A stretch of DNA of 64,000 bases from Strigamia acuminata. Lineage: Eukaryota > Arthropoda > Chilopoda > Geophilomorpha > Linotaeniidae. Each line of letters starts with the position of its first letter. Within the stretch, counting starts at the first letter, position 1. A model generated the notes under the pieces. It ran no database searches, was not told the DNA's origin, and was given only the letters and a program-made list of their open reading frames with translations. This document shows, one piece after another, positions 19,941 through 28,466 of the stretch. A program made the translations under genes and the position numbers. The stretch spans positions 558,001 to 622,000 of the forward strand of contig OX442322.1 in assembly GCA_949358305.1 (NCBI GenBank). The letters run 5' to 3'.

Positions 19941-22838
19941 TTAACGTCTCATTCGTGAGAAAATACCCACTACCGTAGTAATGGCGAATAATGAACCCAT
20001 CACCAGTGCAATCATAAAAATTGCGTTTTTTATACCGCCAAATGGACTCCAACCAATGCCAGAAAACCAACCGGCAATTCCCAATCCCATATCTGCTGTT
20101 CCCCCCGAGATTGAGATAGATTGATTTGGTCCTAGAAGGCTTATAATTGGGTCCTGCAAACAAAATGAAACAACTCTACACACAGTAGTTCTTCTTGAGT
20201 TTAGGCATAACTTCTCAGTCTGACATTTTTTGTCATAAAGGAACTCGATAATATGAGTGCCGGGCGTCGTTCCGATCTGAATTGCGCGAGTATAAATTGT
20301 AATAAATTCAAACTGCACCTGGACGACACCCGGAAGTGCCTTTGAATAAGCGATTAGTTCCATTGTAGCCAACGAACCGCAAGAATGGCAACCTGAAACC
20401 TTGCCTATTGATTCGATTATTGGCAGAACTCGAGCCGTCTGAACTCTCATTTTAAAATTTGGAGCTGTCAAATGGATCTCCACCGGGGCACTTTTCACAA
20501 GTTCAGAATATACTTCATATTTTTCTGACATTAAAACTCGGTGGTTAGAAATGACCATCGGGACTCGATTTTGTTGTTTTTCCCGCATAACCCAAAGATA
20601 TCCTATTTTGGTATAGCACCTTAAATTTCTGTCTTGAGTGACACATTTATACATATGTGGGTCAAAAACAAAATTGTGCGTCATTGGTTCAGCTGCTTGT
20701 ATATCTCCCAATGCTCCCGCTAGAGGGCGCCCGACGGGCGCGGCCCTTTCCAAGTGTGCCTCTTCGGGGTGGAGATAACTCTGCACCAGATCTCGATTTA
20801 TTATGGGAACTGTTTGATCCAGATTCCCCAAGACCTCTATTTCGATGCCATGTGGTAACCTGACTTTCCCTTGTGTGTTTATTTCAGTCACATTATCTCC
20901 TTCTCCCACAAGAATTCTAAGATGGGGTTGGCATGAAATTCCGGTCAGCTCTGAGACTTTGTAAGTTGAACCAAAATAAGGCAACAGAAACCACTTGTGA
21001 AACCAGCAGCTCTGTTTATGCAAAATCCAACACGTCACTCCGGCCTCGCCTCCAAAACAGTCCAAAATTCCGCGTGCGTTTTTTGCTTCAGATGTAAGGT
21101 CGGGAAAATGGACGTTTCCGCGACACTTGTCGCCCCAAGCACAGTATTCAGAATTTGGGCAATATATCGTCGACAAAGTCTCGGCAGCGACTTCGAAGGT
21201 GTAGTAAGATAATCGAGTCTGCCAAGTGCATTTTACCTTCTCAAAAACAATCGTTAATTTGGTTATTGGCTCTTGGTTTTTAGTTTCGAACCAGAGGCAC
21301 ATAGCGAAATCCAAGTTGGATAGTGTGATTCTCGCGTTTAAAGTGGCTTTGCATTCTGTTCCCTGACTGGTTTTTTCGCAGTCGTGAATCTCGCTCGAGA
21401 TGACCTTGTGGTCGTTACAGCTGACCACCTGCATTGCACTCGAGCCCAACCACAAATGAAATAGCGTTATGACCACAATGGTGGTTTCCGGCAAAGGAGG
21501 CAACCATCTCCCATTATATAATTCATTTTTAACTTCGTTCACCTTGTCCCCCACGCGCTCTCCCGTCTGGGCCCCAACTCGCATCACAAGCCTCATGGTC
21601 AATCTGAGACAGCGCCATGTTGTCCAGATCGCCGAGCAAATCAGAAATATCAATTTAAAAAATGATTTCAATATTATTTTAATGTAAACCAATAATATGA
21701 CAGCCATAACAGCTGACACGAAATAAATAGTATTTTGAATATTGGGTGGCAAACAATTTAAATTTTCAAAAAAACTCCAACACCAGACACATGTTAATTT
21801 TCGACAGTATTCCCCGCCAGGGACCAAAAAAGAATCGATCTCATAAACACCGTCTGTCTTTTCCAATATCACCACCAGGCGGCCCGGTGATATAATAAAT
21901 TCCGTTGGAAGTTCAAAAACGCCGGGGTCCCTGATCTCTATGCAATATTCTAATCCTGCTTTTCGGAGTGTCAAGTTGCCACGTACAAGCACCTCCAAGT
22001 TTGGTAAGTCTAATTTAATAACCTCAACTTCATCTTCAATCTTCAATTTTTTCCTAGGCTTTATAGCCAAAATTTTTCTCTTTGCACTATTTGGTGACGA
22101 CATTCTAAAAGCGCACGTGCGGTACGTGATTATTTTTGGGTTAGTTAGCATCACTCTCTCTTCCTCCCCAGGACTCTCGGAAATGCACTCATAGAGCTTG
22201 TCTGCAGCGGTTCTTACCGTAATACAGAAACAAGAGGCTTCAGGGTCACACTTCCAAGTCTTGCAAAATTCTTGGTCGCCATTACATTTGTTCTTTCTGC
22301 ATCCACACCTTTCTGACCCGTCCGTACAATTGTGTACGACGTTTTCCCCCTTCTAGTGATACTTTATTTTTGTGTGAATTGTCATAATCTTCCAGAATCG
22401 ACCATTTTCGTCAATCGCACGCGATTGAACGCCCAGAATACACCCCTTGCAGTAGGACTTACTTATTCCACAGTATGTTGGCGTAATTGCCCCAAAACGA
22501 GCTGTATTCATGATCCCGGGCTCTTCTGTGCAATTTAACTCATCAATTATCCACTGACAGACAATAAGCCCCGAATCATTCATAGGACCTTTAGTTGTGG
22601 TTTCGTCACTTCTGGGAGTGGAAAGGGTGGTCAAATTGGTGGGATCTCCTCCCTCCGAGATGTTCCCTTTATGTGCTCCCCCCGCCCCCTTGGGTCGTGA
22701 AGCCGAGTTTAAGTCGGGGTCACTGACTCCTATTTTAACCAAACTCCAACAAATGATGGCACACAGCAAAGCTTGCTTCTTATCTTTCTGCATTTTTTTG
22801 TAATTTTTTGGTCTGTGAATAAACAAAAGGTTTATCAA
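19941..22838 (-). pseudogene. Env polyprotein of element B (one nonsense codon)
   Basis: A 965-codon Gn/Gc-like envelope polyprotein, full length in one frame except for a TAG at 22353-22355, where element A has CAG. Order: signal-like helix (residues about 23-38), Thr-rich glycosylated region, Cys-rich Gn-like ectodomain, two membrane helices, internal signal-like helix ending SSAM, then the Gc-like ectodomain with the CFGG...CWF loop and CHSCGS motif, and a terminal membrane anchor. By analogy with bunyaviruses, signal peptidase would separate Gn and Gc, and Gc would drive membrane fusion; this is inference. Pairing such an envelope with a Ty3/gypsy pol resembles other LTR elements that captured viral envelope genes. 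The class assignment rests on layout and cysteine patterns, not a computed alignment. Confidence 0.75.
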
Positions 22839-23588
22839 AGATCTTAAAACATTTATTTTTATTTTTTATTTTTTTTTTTTTTTTTTTTTTTCTCCTCAAA
22901 TAATTCTTTCTATCTTTAAAATCTCATTCTTAAAGCTTTATTAAATTGTATGGTTTGATGACCTCAAGTGAAACTCCAAATCATATCTTAATTAGAATTA
23001 CATTTTTCTCTGGAATCTCTATTTTTTTCTTCCCTTCTTTTTTCCCTCTTTTTTCCTCCCTTTTTTTTTTTTTTTTTTTTTTTCAAAAAAGAAAGAAAAC
23101 TCCTTCTGAGATTTATGACCCATTCTCCTCTCTCTGTTTTGAAACCAACTGTTGTTTATGTCCTCCCTCCTCACAGTAGGGGGAAGTCTAGTTGACTCTT
23201 GACCCAAATCTTTGCCTTATCCCCTCTTTACTCTCACCTTCACCTTCTCTCCAGTGAGGAGTTCAATTTTCCTTTGGTGTTTGTTTATTCATCCTTGTAA
23301 AGCAAAACTCCAAATTAATGTTCTATTTCCGGGGTAGTCTTGCAACTCTTCATAACCTTCTTGCCCCCCTTTTGAGTTTATTTATGTGTTACTTCACTTC
23401 TTCAATACCCTTGCTTGCTTTTGACCTTCACCTTGGGTAATATATTTTTTAACTTTTTATTTCTTTTCTGACTACTTGTTTACTCTTTGTGTTTTCCCAT
23501 CTCCTGTGTCTTGTAATTTTTATTTTCAACAAGCTACACCTGGCAATAGTTGTTTATCCCTTGGTGCAAATTCCAATTTCCCTCTTGT
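22839..23588. other. Pyrimidine-rich spacer between env and antisense gene of element B
   Basis: Contains long T runs (about 22866-22892 and 23060-23082) and T/C-rich DNA. No gene seen. The equivalent A segment (37715-38393) is shorter in both T runs, so these are unstable homopolymers. Confidence 0.7.
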
Positions 23589-23622
23589 TATATAAGACCC
23601 ACTTGTCCTTTGGTTCTCACTT
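23589..23622 (+). promoter_or_regulatory. TATA promoter of antisense gene, element B
   Basis: TATATAAG at 23589-23596 lies about 30 bp upstream of a CTCACTT initiator-like word (23617-23623) and 44 bp upstream of the ATG. The same box is present in element A at 38394-38401. Confidence 0.65.
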
Positions 23623-23639
23623 AATTTCCGACACTGATC

Positions 23640-24876
23640 ATGGCCGTATCGAACCCGATGTTTGACGGAGTGAACCTCGAGATGAAAGAGTTGGGAACTC
23701 TGCCGTTGCCCAAAGTCTCCACCATCAGGAAATCCACCCCGTCCCACCGGTTCCCTGAGTGGAAACGTTATGAGCGGCCGCCCCTCAGCCGCTCAAAGAC
23801 AAGTGCAGTGGATAAACGCCCTTCAGGCCCTGTACATCCACTAGCCATTTTTAAGGCCACCACCAATGATGCTGCCATCGACACGAAAACTCCGACCCTC
23901 ACTTTAGTGACCTCTCAACGGCCACCTCAACCCGCTCCGCTAACTCCTGTCTTCGTGCCTCCGCCTCCTCCTGTCGACCCCGAAATTAATCCAGCCGAAG
24001 CCATAACTCCAGAGCAACCGGTAGTAGTGAGTCAGGGGGCGGGAGAGCAGTCTAATTTGCCCTCTCAACACTTGGAGACAGCAAGAGCCGGTCCGGTCTG
24101 TCCATTGGTAAGCCCTTTTCTTTTTATTAATTATTATTTCTAGGTCTACCTAGTTAATTTCGTCTTGTGTTCTGTCAAATTTGAGTTATTTTTATTTTGC
24201 AACCTGGTCCAATCTTTGTTTTTTATTTCATCCGTCCTTCGTGTCTAATATTTGTCAAACTTTCCCGATTTATTTCTCATGCCTTTTTTTTTTTCTTTGT
24301 TTTATCTTTCTCCATTAGGTTTTACAACCCGTTATTAAATGGACCGCTCGTCTCTCTTGGCTCGGGGCCACCGTTGCCCTGCTGATCATTTTGATGCGAG
24401 TCCTCTCCCAGCGACAGCAGCCACCCCCGGTCGCTCAATCGGAGACCGAGTTGGGGCTGGCGTCAGCGGGATTCGTCCCAGCCGGGCGTGCTCCTTCGTT
24501 CAGGGTGAATGTTACGATGCGCAACCTCACAAATGATCTCATTCCTCCGCCCACTGTGTCTGTGATGACCCTCGGACCGTTGACAACCTCGGACTCCCCA
24601 GAAAAGACTCCAGTCACCGGCAGAATGACCACAAGTCTGCCCTCCATTCAACCCGTTATCACCACTCGAATTTCGTCTGTTCCTACCACAACAGTGTCCG
24701 CCGCCAATCCATCAGAACCGCCAGTCGTGAGTGTTTCGTTCACTCAAACTACTGTGCAGCCCACTCAGCCAGTCACATCTCCCACAGTGTTATTACCCAC
24801 CCCCAAAGCCACCGCCCGGGTGTTTGTCTGGGATGACGGAGTTGCAGTGGAGCCAAACGATCCTGCCTACTCTTAG
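23640..24876 (+). CDS. Antisense two-exon membrane protein gene, element B
   Basis: Encoded on the strand opposite to the retroviral genome. Exon 1 is 23640-24107 (156 codons) and ends TTG before a GTAAGC donor. The intron is 24108-24318 (211 nt), with a long pyrimidine tract before CCATTAG. Exon 2 is 24319-24876, in phase 0. Product 341 residues: a Pro-rich, basic N-terminal domain (residues about 1-165, with PPPPPVDPE), one hydrophobic segment (about 168-184, LGATVALLIILM) and a Thr/Ser/Pro-rich, mucin-like C-terminal domain of about 155 residues with NVT and NLT sequons. No N-terminal signal peptide, so a type II topology (C-terminus outside) is likely. Own TATA box upstream and AATAAA at 25037-25042. 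Conserved in element A with identical splice sites. Family unknown to me; it could be a captured viral or host surface protein. Confidence 0.7.
24108..24318 (+). other. Intron of antisense gene, element B
   Basis: GTAAGC donor, 211 nt, T-rich tract, CCATTAG acceptor. Element A's intron is 205 nt (38913-39117). The introns differ by indels while the exons differ only by substitutions. Confidence 0.7.
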
Positions 24877-25036
24877 TTTTCTTGTCAAGTTGTAGTTTTT
24901 TTTTTTTTTTTTTTTCTTCTCGTGTATTCGTTCGTTCATACTCGCATATATTGATTTTATATTTTTTGTGTATCTTTGTATTTGGTTAGTGAAAGAAAAA
25001 GAAATTTTTATCTTTCATTTGTCTTTTTCCTTTTAA

Positions 25037-25086
25037 AATAAACAACTCGATTCCTAATTTCAACCCTGGTTTTTTCCTCTTTTATT
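25037..25086. terminator. Facing poly(A) signals of two convergent genes, element B
   Basis: AATAAA on the plus strand at 25037-25042 (antisense gene) and AATAAA on the minus strand at 25081-25086 (221-residue gene) face each other within 50 bp. In element A they are at 39841-39846 and 39885-39890. Confidence 0.65.
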
Positions 25087-25248
25087 TACCAAGACCACAA
25101 CCCGACAACATAAAATTTACGCATCTATTCTACTTAGTCTACTCCCTCCCCCAAAAGAAAATGAAAGGGAAAAATCAAAACAAAGCACACATCCTTGGTA
25201 ATTATACAAAAAAAAATGTGCCAAAATTCCGCTTTTCCGTTTTCCCAC

Positions 25249-25914
25249 CTAGGGAAAACATGCCGGCTTCAAATTGCCCTGCTCATCGTCCCAAAAATCA
25301 TCTTGGTTCGCTAGTCGTCCTGCCGGTGGAATTATGTACCAAGTACCGTACTGGTCGTCATATTCCTCCCACCAATGTTGTTTGACCTCCGCCGCCGGCA
25401 TGTAACGCTCAAACGCGGCCTCCATGGGCTCCACCCACTGCTGTTTCGGTTGAGCCGGGGAACCCAGCAGGTACTGTCCATTCCTAATCGTCTCGACGCG
25501 GAGATCGCCTTGATATGGGAAACCAATGGCTACGGGATCTCGCGGGGTGAGCTTCGGCTGGTCCCCGTATCGGTGAGCAAAAACGTTTGCCTCGCGCTCC
25601 AGGTCCTCATCCTTCCATGACGTGTGGGGCAAGTTTCTTGGCAGGGCCGGCACCTTCTCCAGCCTCACTCTGTCATCGTCGGCGGCGTCTTCCCCAAAAC
25701 GTATTGCCACCAGGGCAATGACCTGTTTTCCGTCCAACAGCGGGCGGACGGTGTTCGCTCGCCATCGGCAAGCCACGGTCAGCGCCTCTCCGGCCAGCCA
25801 CTTTGCGTAGCCTCGGGGGCGAGACGCAGCCGCCCAGTTGAACCCAAAAATGTCCGGCACGCTGTGCCCTCCAGTCCGGACTGGTCCTCGTAGGTGATAT
25901 GCCGGTGCAGTCAT
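25249..25914 (-). CDS. Unrecognised Trp-rich 221-residue protein, element B
   Basis: Intact ORF on the retroviral sense strand, between env and pol, but with its own TATA box (TATAAAG, 25964-25958) about 45 bp before the ATG and its own AATAAA at 25086-25081. The sequence is GC-richer than its surroundings. The protein is soluble-looking, rich in Trp and acidic residues near the C-terminus (QHWWEEYDDQYGTWYI), with no signal peptide or membrane helix. It has a basic/hydrophobic N-terminal half and a GEDAADDDRVRLEKVPALP segment in the middle. I do not recognise the family. Element A keeps it at the same length with about ten substitutions. A regulatory or counter-defence role would be a guess. 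Confidence 0.65.
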   Translation of the reverse strand: MTAPAYHLRGPVRTGGHSVPDIFGFNWAAASRPRGYAKWLAGEALTVACRWRANTVRPLLDGKQVIALVAIRFGEDAADDDRVRLEKVPALPRNLPHTSWKDEDLEREANVFAHRYGDQPKLTPRDPVAIGFPYQGDLRVETIRNGQYLLGSPAQPKQQWVEPMEAAFERYMPAAEVKQHWWEEYDDQYGTWYIIPPAGRLANQDDFWDDEQGNLKPACFP

Positions 25915-25957
25915 TGTTTCAGCTGTGTGCTGTGTCTCTGGCTCTGCAAACCCGTGG

Positions 25958-25964
25958 CTTTATA
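25958..25964 (-). promoter_or_regulatory. TATA box of 221-residue gene, element B
   Basis: Minus strand reads GGCTATAAAGCC in a GC-rich context, 44-50 bp upstream of the ATG. Identical in element A at 40766-40772. Confidence 0.6.
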
Positions 25965-26673
25965 GCCGCCCGAGCCTCACCACCCACCATCGTCACCAAA
26001 ACCCATCTCTCAGTGCCCGTTTTCACTGTCCAACCTGTCAATTATGGTCAGTCTTCCCCTCTTTGACCATTCATTTTGACTGTTCTACTTGATAAATTCA
26101 AGATAGGCCTATTCCTTTGTTGTTTTCTCAATTTTTCATCATTTTCTGGTCTATTCTTCCTGTATTGTTCGCTTTTTAAGCCTTTCCCCTTATTCTACAA
26201 TCTATTCCCCGTATTTCAATCTTGGTTTCTTTAATTTCCAACTTCGCAAAACGAAATACCTTTCTTCCCCCCTCTCAATTTTTCTGAAATCTTTCTTTAT
26301 CCAGGGGAAAATGGTTCAAAAGCATATTTCCTGAGAGTCTCAGTGTTTCTGTTGTATTTCTCGTATTTTTCCCGCATTGCAAACAGGGAACAAAAAAATG
26401 TATTGCTTTGTGATCCAAAGGCATATTTGTAATTTCGAATTTTGCCACGTGGGGCCGCCACCGTGCAGGCGGGCATTCTCCCCAGTTTCTCCTCATCTTG
26501 TCGTTTCCTCATTTTGTCCTCCCGTTCCCCAAATCCCCGCAAAACGACAGCTGTGGGGCGGCATCAAGGTTTTCTTATGTGTACATTCGGTCCTTCTAGT
26601 TATTTACGTCGGAGCTCATCCGAAATTGTCAATTTTGTGTGTTTTTTCCATTTTTGTGTGGTGTTTGGAACCG

Positions 26674-26686
26674 CCACTAGAGGGCG
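26674..26686 (+). promoter_or_regulatory. CTCF-like motif, element B
   Basis: CCACTAGAGGGCG fits the core consensus of the insulator protein CTCF. Conserved at 41482-41494 in element A. Binding is not shown. Confidence 0.35.
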
Positions 26687-27330
26687 TTTTCTGAACGACC
26701 AATGAAAGCGCAGTGCGTGAAATCAACCTGTCTTGTATTGCCGTGTCTTCCTTTTTGGACAACTTTATCTCTGAGTCAATCAAACTTGATAATTTTCATT
26801 AATAAATGTGTTGTAAAGTCATAATGTTGCCGCCAACTCAATTTCGTGACGAGTAACCAAAAATGGAGCCAGACCAAGCAAGTCGCATGGTTTTTAATGT
26901 CTCTTTTCGCCACCAGACGGTTCTGTGTGACGAAGTTACTGTTCTTTTTCCATCCCTTGCTGTCCTCCTCCCGTTTTTTGACCCTTCTAGATCTGTTTTG
27001 TGTCTGGAATTCGTTTCTTAACTAATCTACTTAATTTCTAGACGTTGGGACGCCTTTTCCTACATTTTCACGCTCCTAGTTCAGAATCTACTCAAAAGAT
27101 GGCGCCACGGGTGCCGTGAAACCGATAAATCTCTGCACTCCTCCGCCAACTCCCGACTTAGATGTATGAATCTCATTTCTTCTGAGTCTCATTGGTTTTA
27201 TTGTTTTTATCGACCGTTCTAGGGTCAAATTCGCCTCTGCAACACTCTCCAATGCTTAGTTTGATTGGTTTCTGATCAAAAACCCTTCTTTTGAGTGTTT
27301 TTTAGTCTTCGGAGCTTCTTTACTCTCTCG

Positions 27331-27555
27331 CTAGATGGCGCTAGGGGCCCCATGGAGGAGCAAACTCTCTCCAAAGTCCACTTGGACTCTAACCTTTTCG
27401 TTTTGTACTTTCTCGACTGTTTTCACAGTGTCTCTTGACTCTTCTTGGGTCATTTTCGTACTCTGAGCATTCTCCTGCAATCTATTTGTTAGATTTCCGA
27501 CAGGAAAGTTCTTTTTTCGGCGCTTGTTGCCTTCGGAGCTTCCCAACTCTGCCAA
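27331..27555 (-). CDS. Small ORF of 74 residues, element B (uncertain)
   Basis: Lys/Glu/Gln-rich, helix-prone short protein beginning MAELGSSEGNKRRKKNF. The same length is kept in element A (42139-42363) with few changes. No family recognised. It lies in a spacer with CTCF-like words, one of which (27333-27341) overlaps its end. May be fortuitous, since A and B are closely related throughout. Confidence 0.25.
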   Translation of the reverse strand: MAELGSSEGNKRRKKNFPVGNLTNRLQENAQSTKMTQEESRDTVKTVEKVQNEKVRVQVDFGESLLLHGAPSAI

Positions 27556-27637
27556 TAGTCGGCGCTCCTCTTATAAAGTTTATTTATTAATTTCTCTCTG
27601 AATTCTACGAATTTCCGAAACTTTGTACAACAAACAT

Positions 27638-27916
27638 CTAGATTCTATCCCTCCCAAGGTCCCCCAAAAAGTTTAATGTGATAAACCCATTTATTGAATT
27701 GATGGATGACCAGAACCCCCGAGACATCATCTCGCCAATGCTACTTTTCCTTCCTCTATATAAACCGATCCGATTCAGCTTAAGTTTGAAGGCGGTGAGG
27801 ACCAGATGATCCGCCGGGGAAGCCATACGAATAGGTGAGCCGACCGGGTGGCAAATCAGACCGATTTGGACCGACCAACAAGTCAAGGCCCCTAATCCTG
27901 CTATAGTGGCCCTCAA
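27638..27916 (-). CDS. Small ORF of 92 residues, element B (uncertain)
   Basis: Begins MRATIAGLGALTCW. Same length in element A (42446-42724). It overlaps, on the opposite strand, a TATATAAA box and a GC-richer, hairpin-bearing stretch. The conserved signal here may therefore be a transcript from the other strand rather than this ORF. No family recognised. Confidence 0.2.
   Translation of the reverse strand: MRATIAGLGALTCWSVQIGLICHPVGSPIRMASPADHLVLTAFKLKLNRIGLYRGRKSSIGEMMSRGFWSSINSINGFITLNFLGDLGRDRI
27757..27764 (+). promoter_or_regulatory. Plus-strand TATA box in spacer, element B
   Basis: TATATAAA, conserved in element A at 42565-42572. Downstream lie an ATG (27804), a GTGAGC donor-like word (27833) and TTTCAG acceptor-like words near 28094 and 28147. 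This suggests a further antisense transcript, but no convincing product. Confidence 0.35.
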
Positions 27917-28466
27917 AAGCCCGAATTGAGCAGAGAGAACAAAGCACCAGAGAGAGGGTTCAGTGTTCCGGTCAATGCATATGCTGTTAACTGATTGGGC
28001 ACGGTTCTCGCATGACCTCTTCTGCCCGCGTTCCTAGGCTTCCCCAAAACAAACCAAACAAACATGCAAAACTAATCTTTAACTTTCTTTCAGTCACGGT
28101 ATATGTATGTGTAAAATATTTAATAATCACATTTCATCTCGTTTCAGATATTATTGTGTCATGTATTGTTGATTGATTGGCACTGAGCAGTGGCTCCTTT
28201 TGTTAATTTTTTCTGAATTAAAAGTCAAAATTTTTCTGTACCAGGTCTCTAGTCATCCCAATTCTAGCCGCCATCTTGTTTTTTCAAAACCCTTCTAAAC
28301 CAATTATTTTCCCTTTGTATTTTTCTTTGAAAGCCTAATCTTGTCATTACTACACTTTTAATTCTTGGCAAATTGTTTCCTGCCTTTGCTACATAACTAC
28401 ATTTTATGAATTGAATTTTGTCTATTGATTTTCCCCCTCTATTCCCCGCTTCTTTTCTCTCTCTTT

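Larger units (their letters stand above)
25965..28466. other. 2.5-kb spacer between pol and accessory genes, element B
   Basis: Contains CTCF-like words (CCACTAGAGGGCG at 26674-26686; AGATGGCGC at 27097-27105 and 27333-27341), two small minus-strand ORFs (27331-27555 and 27638-27916) and a plus-strand TATATAAA (27757-27764). A compositionally distinct stretch at about 27770-28030 includes the small hairpin CAAATC/GATTTG at 27852-27868. No long gene is seen. The element A counterpart is 40773-43482; it holds about 210 extra bp at 43086-43297 that B appears to have lost between CCGCCAT repeats. Confidence 0.6.

Noticed and set aside
23019..23207. Lys-rich minus-strand ORF
   Set aside because: Translation of a poly-T/poly-A tract.
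27638..27916. tRNA or snRNA in the spacer of the giant element
   Set aside because: A hairpin and TATA box are present, but no cloverleaf, A/B boxes or known snRNA sequence could be recognised.
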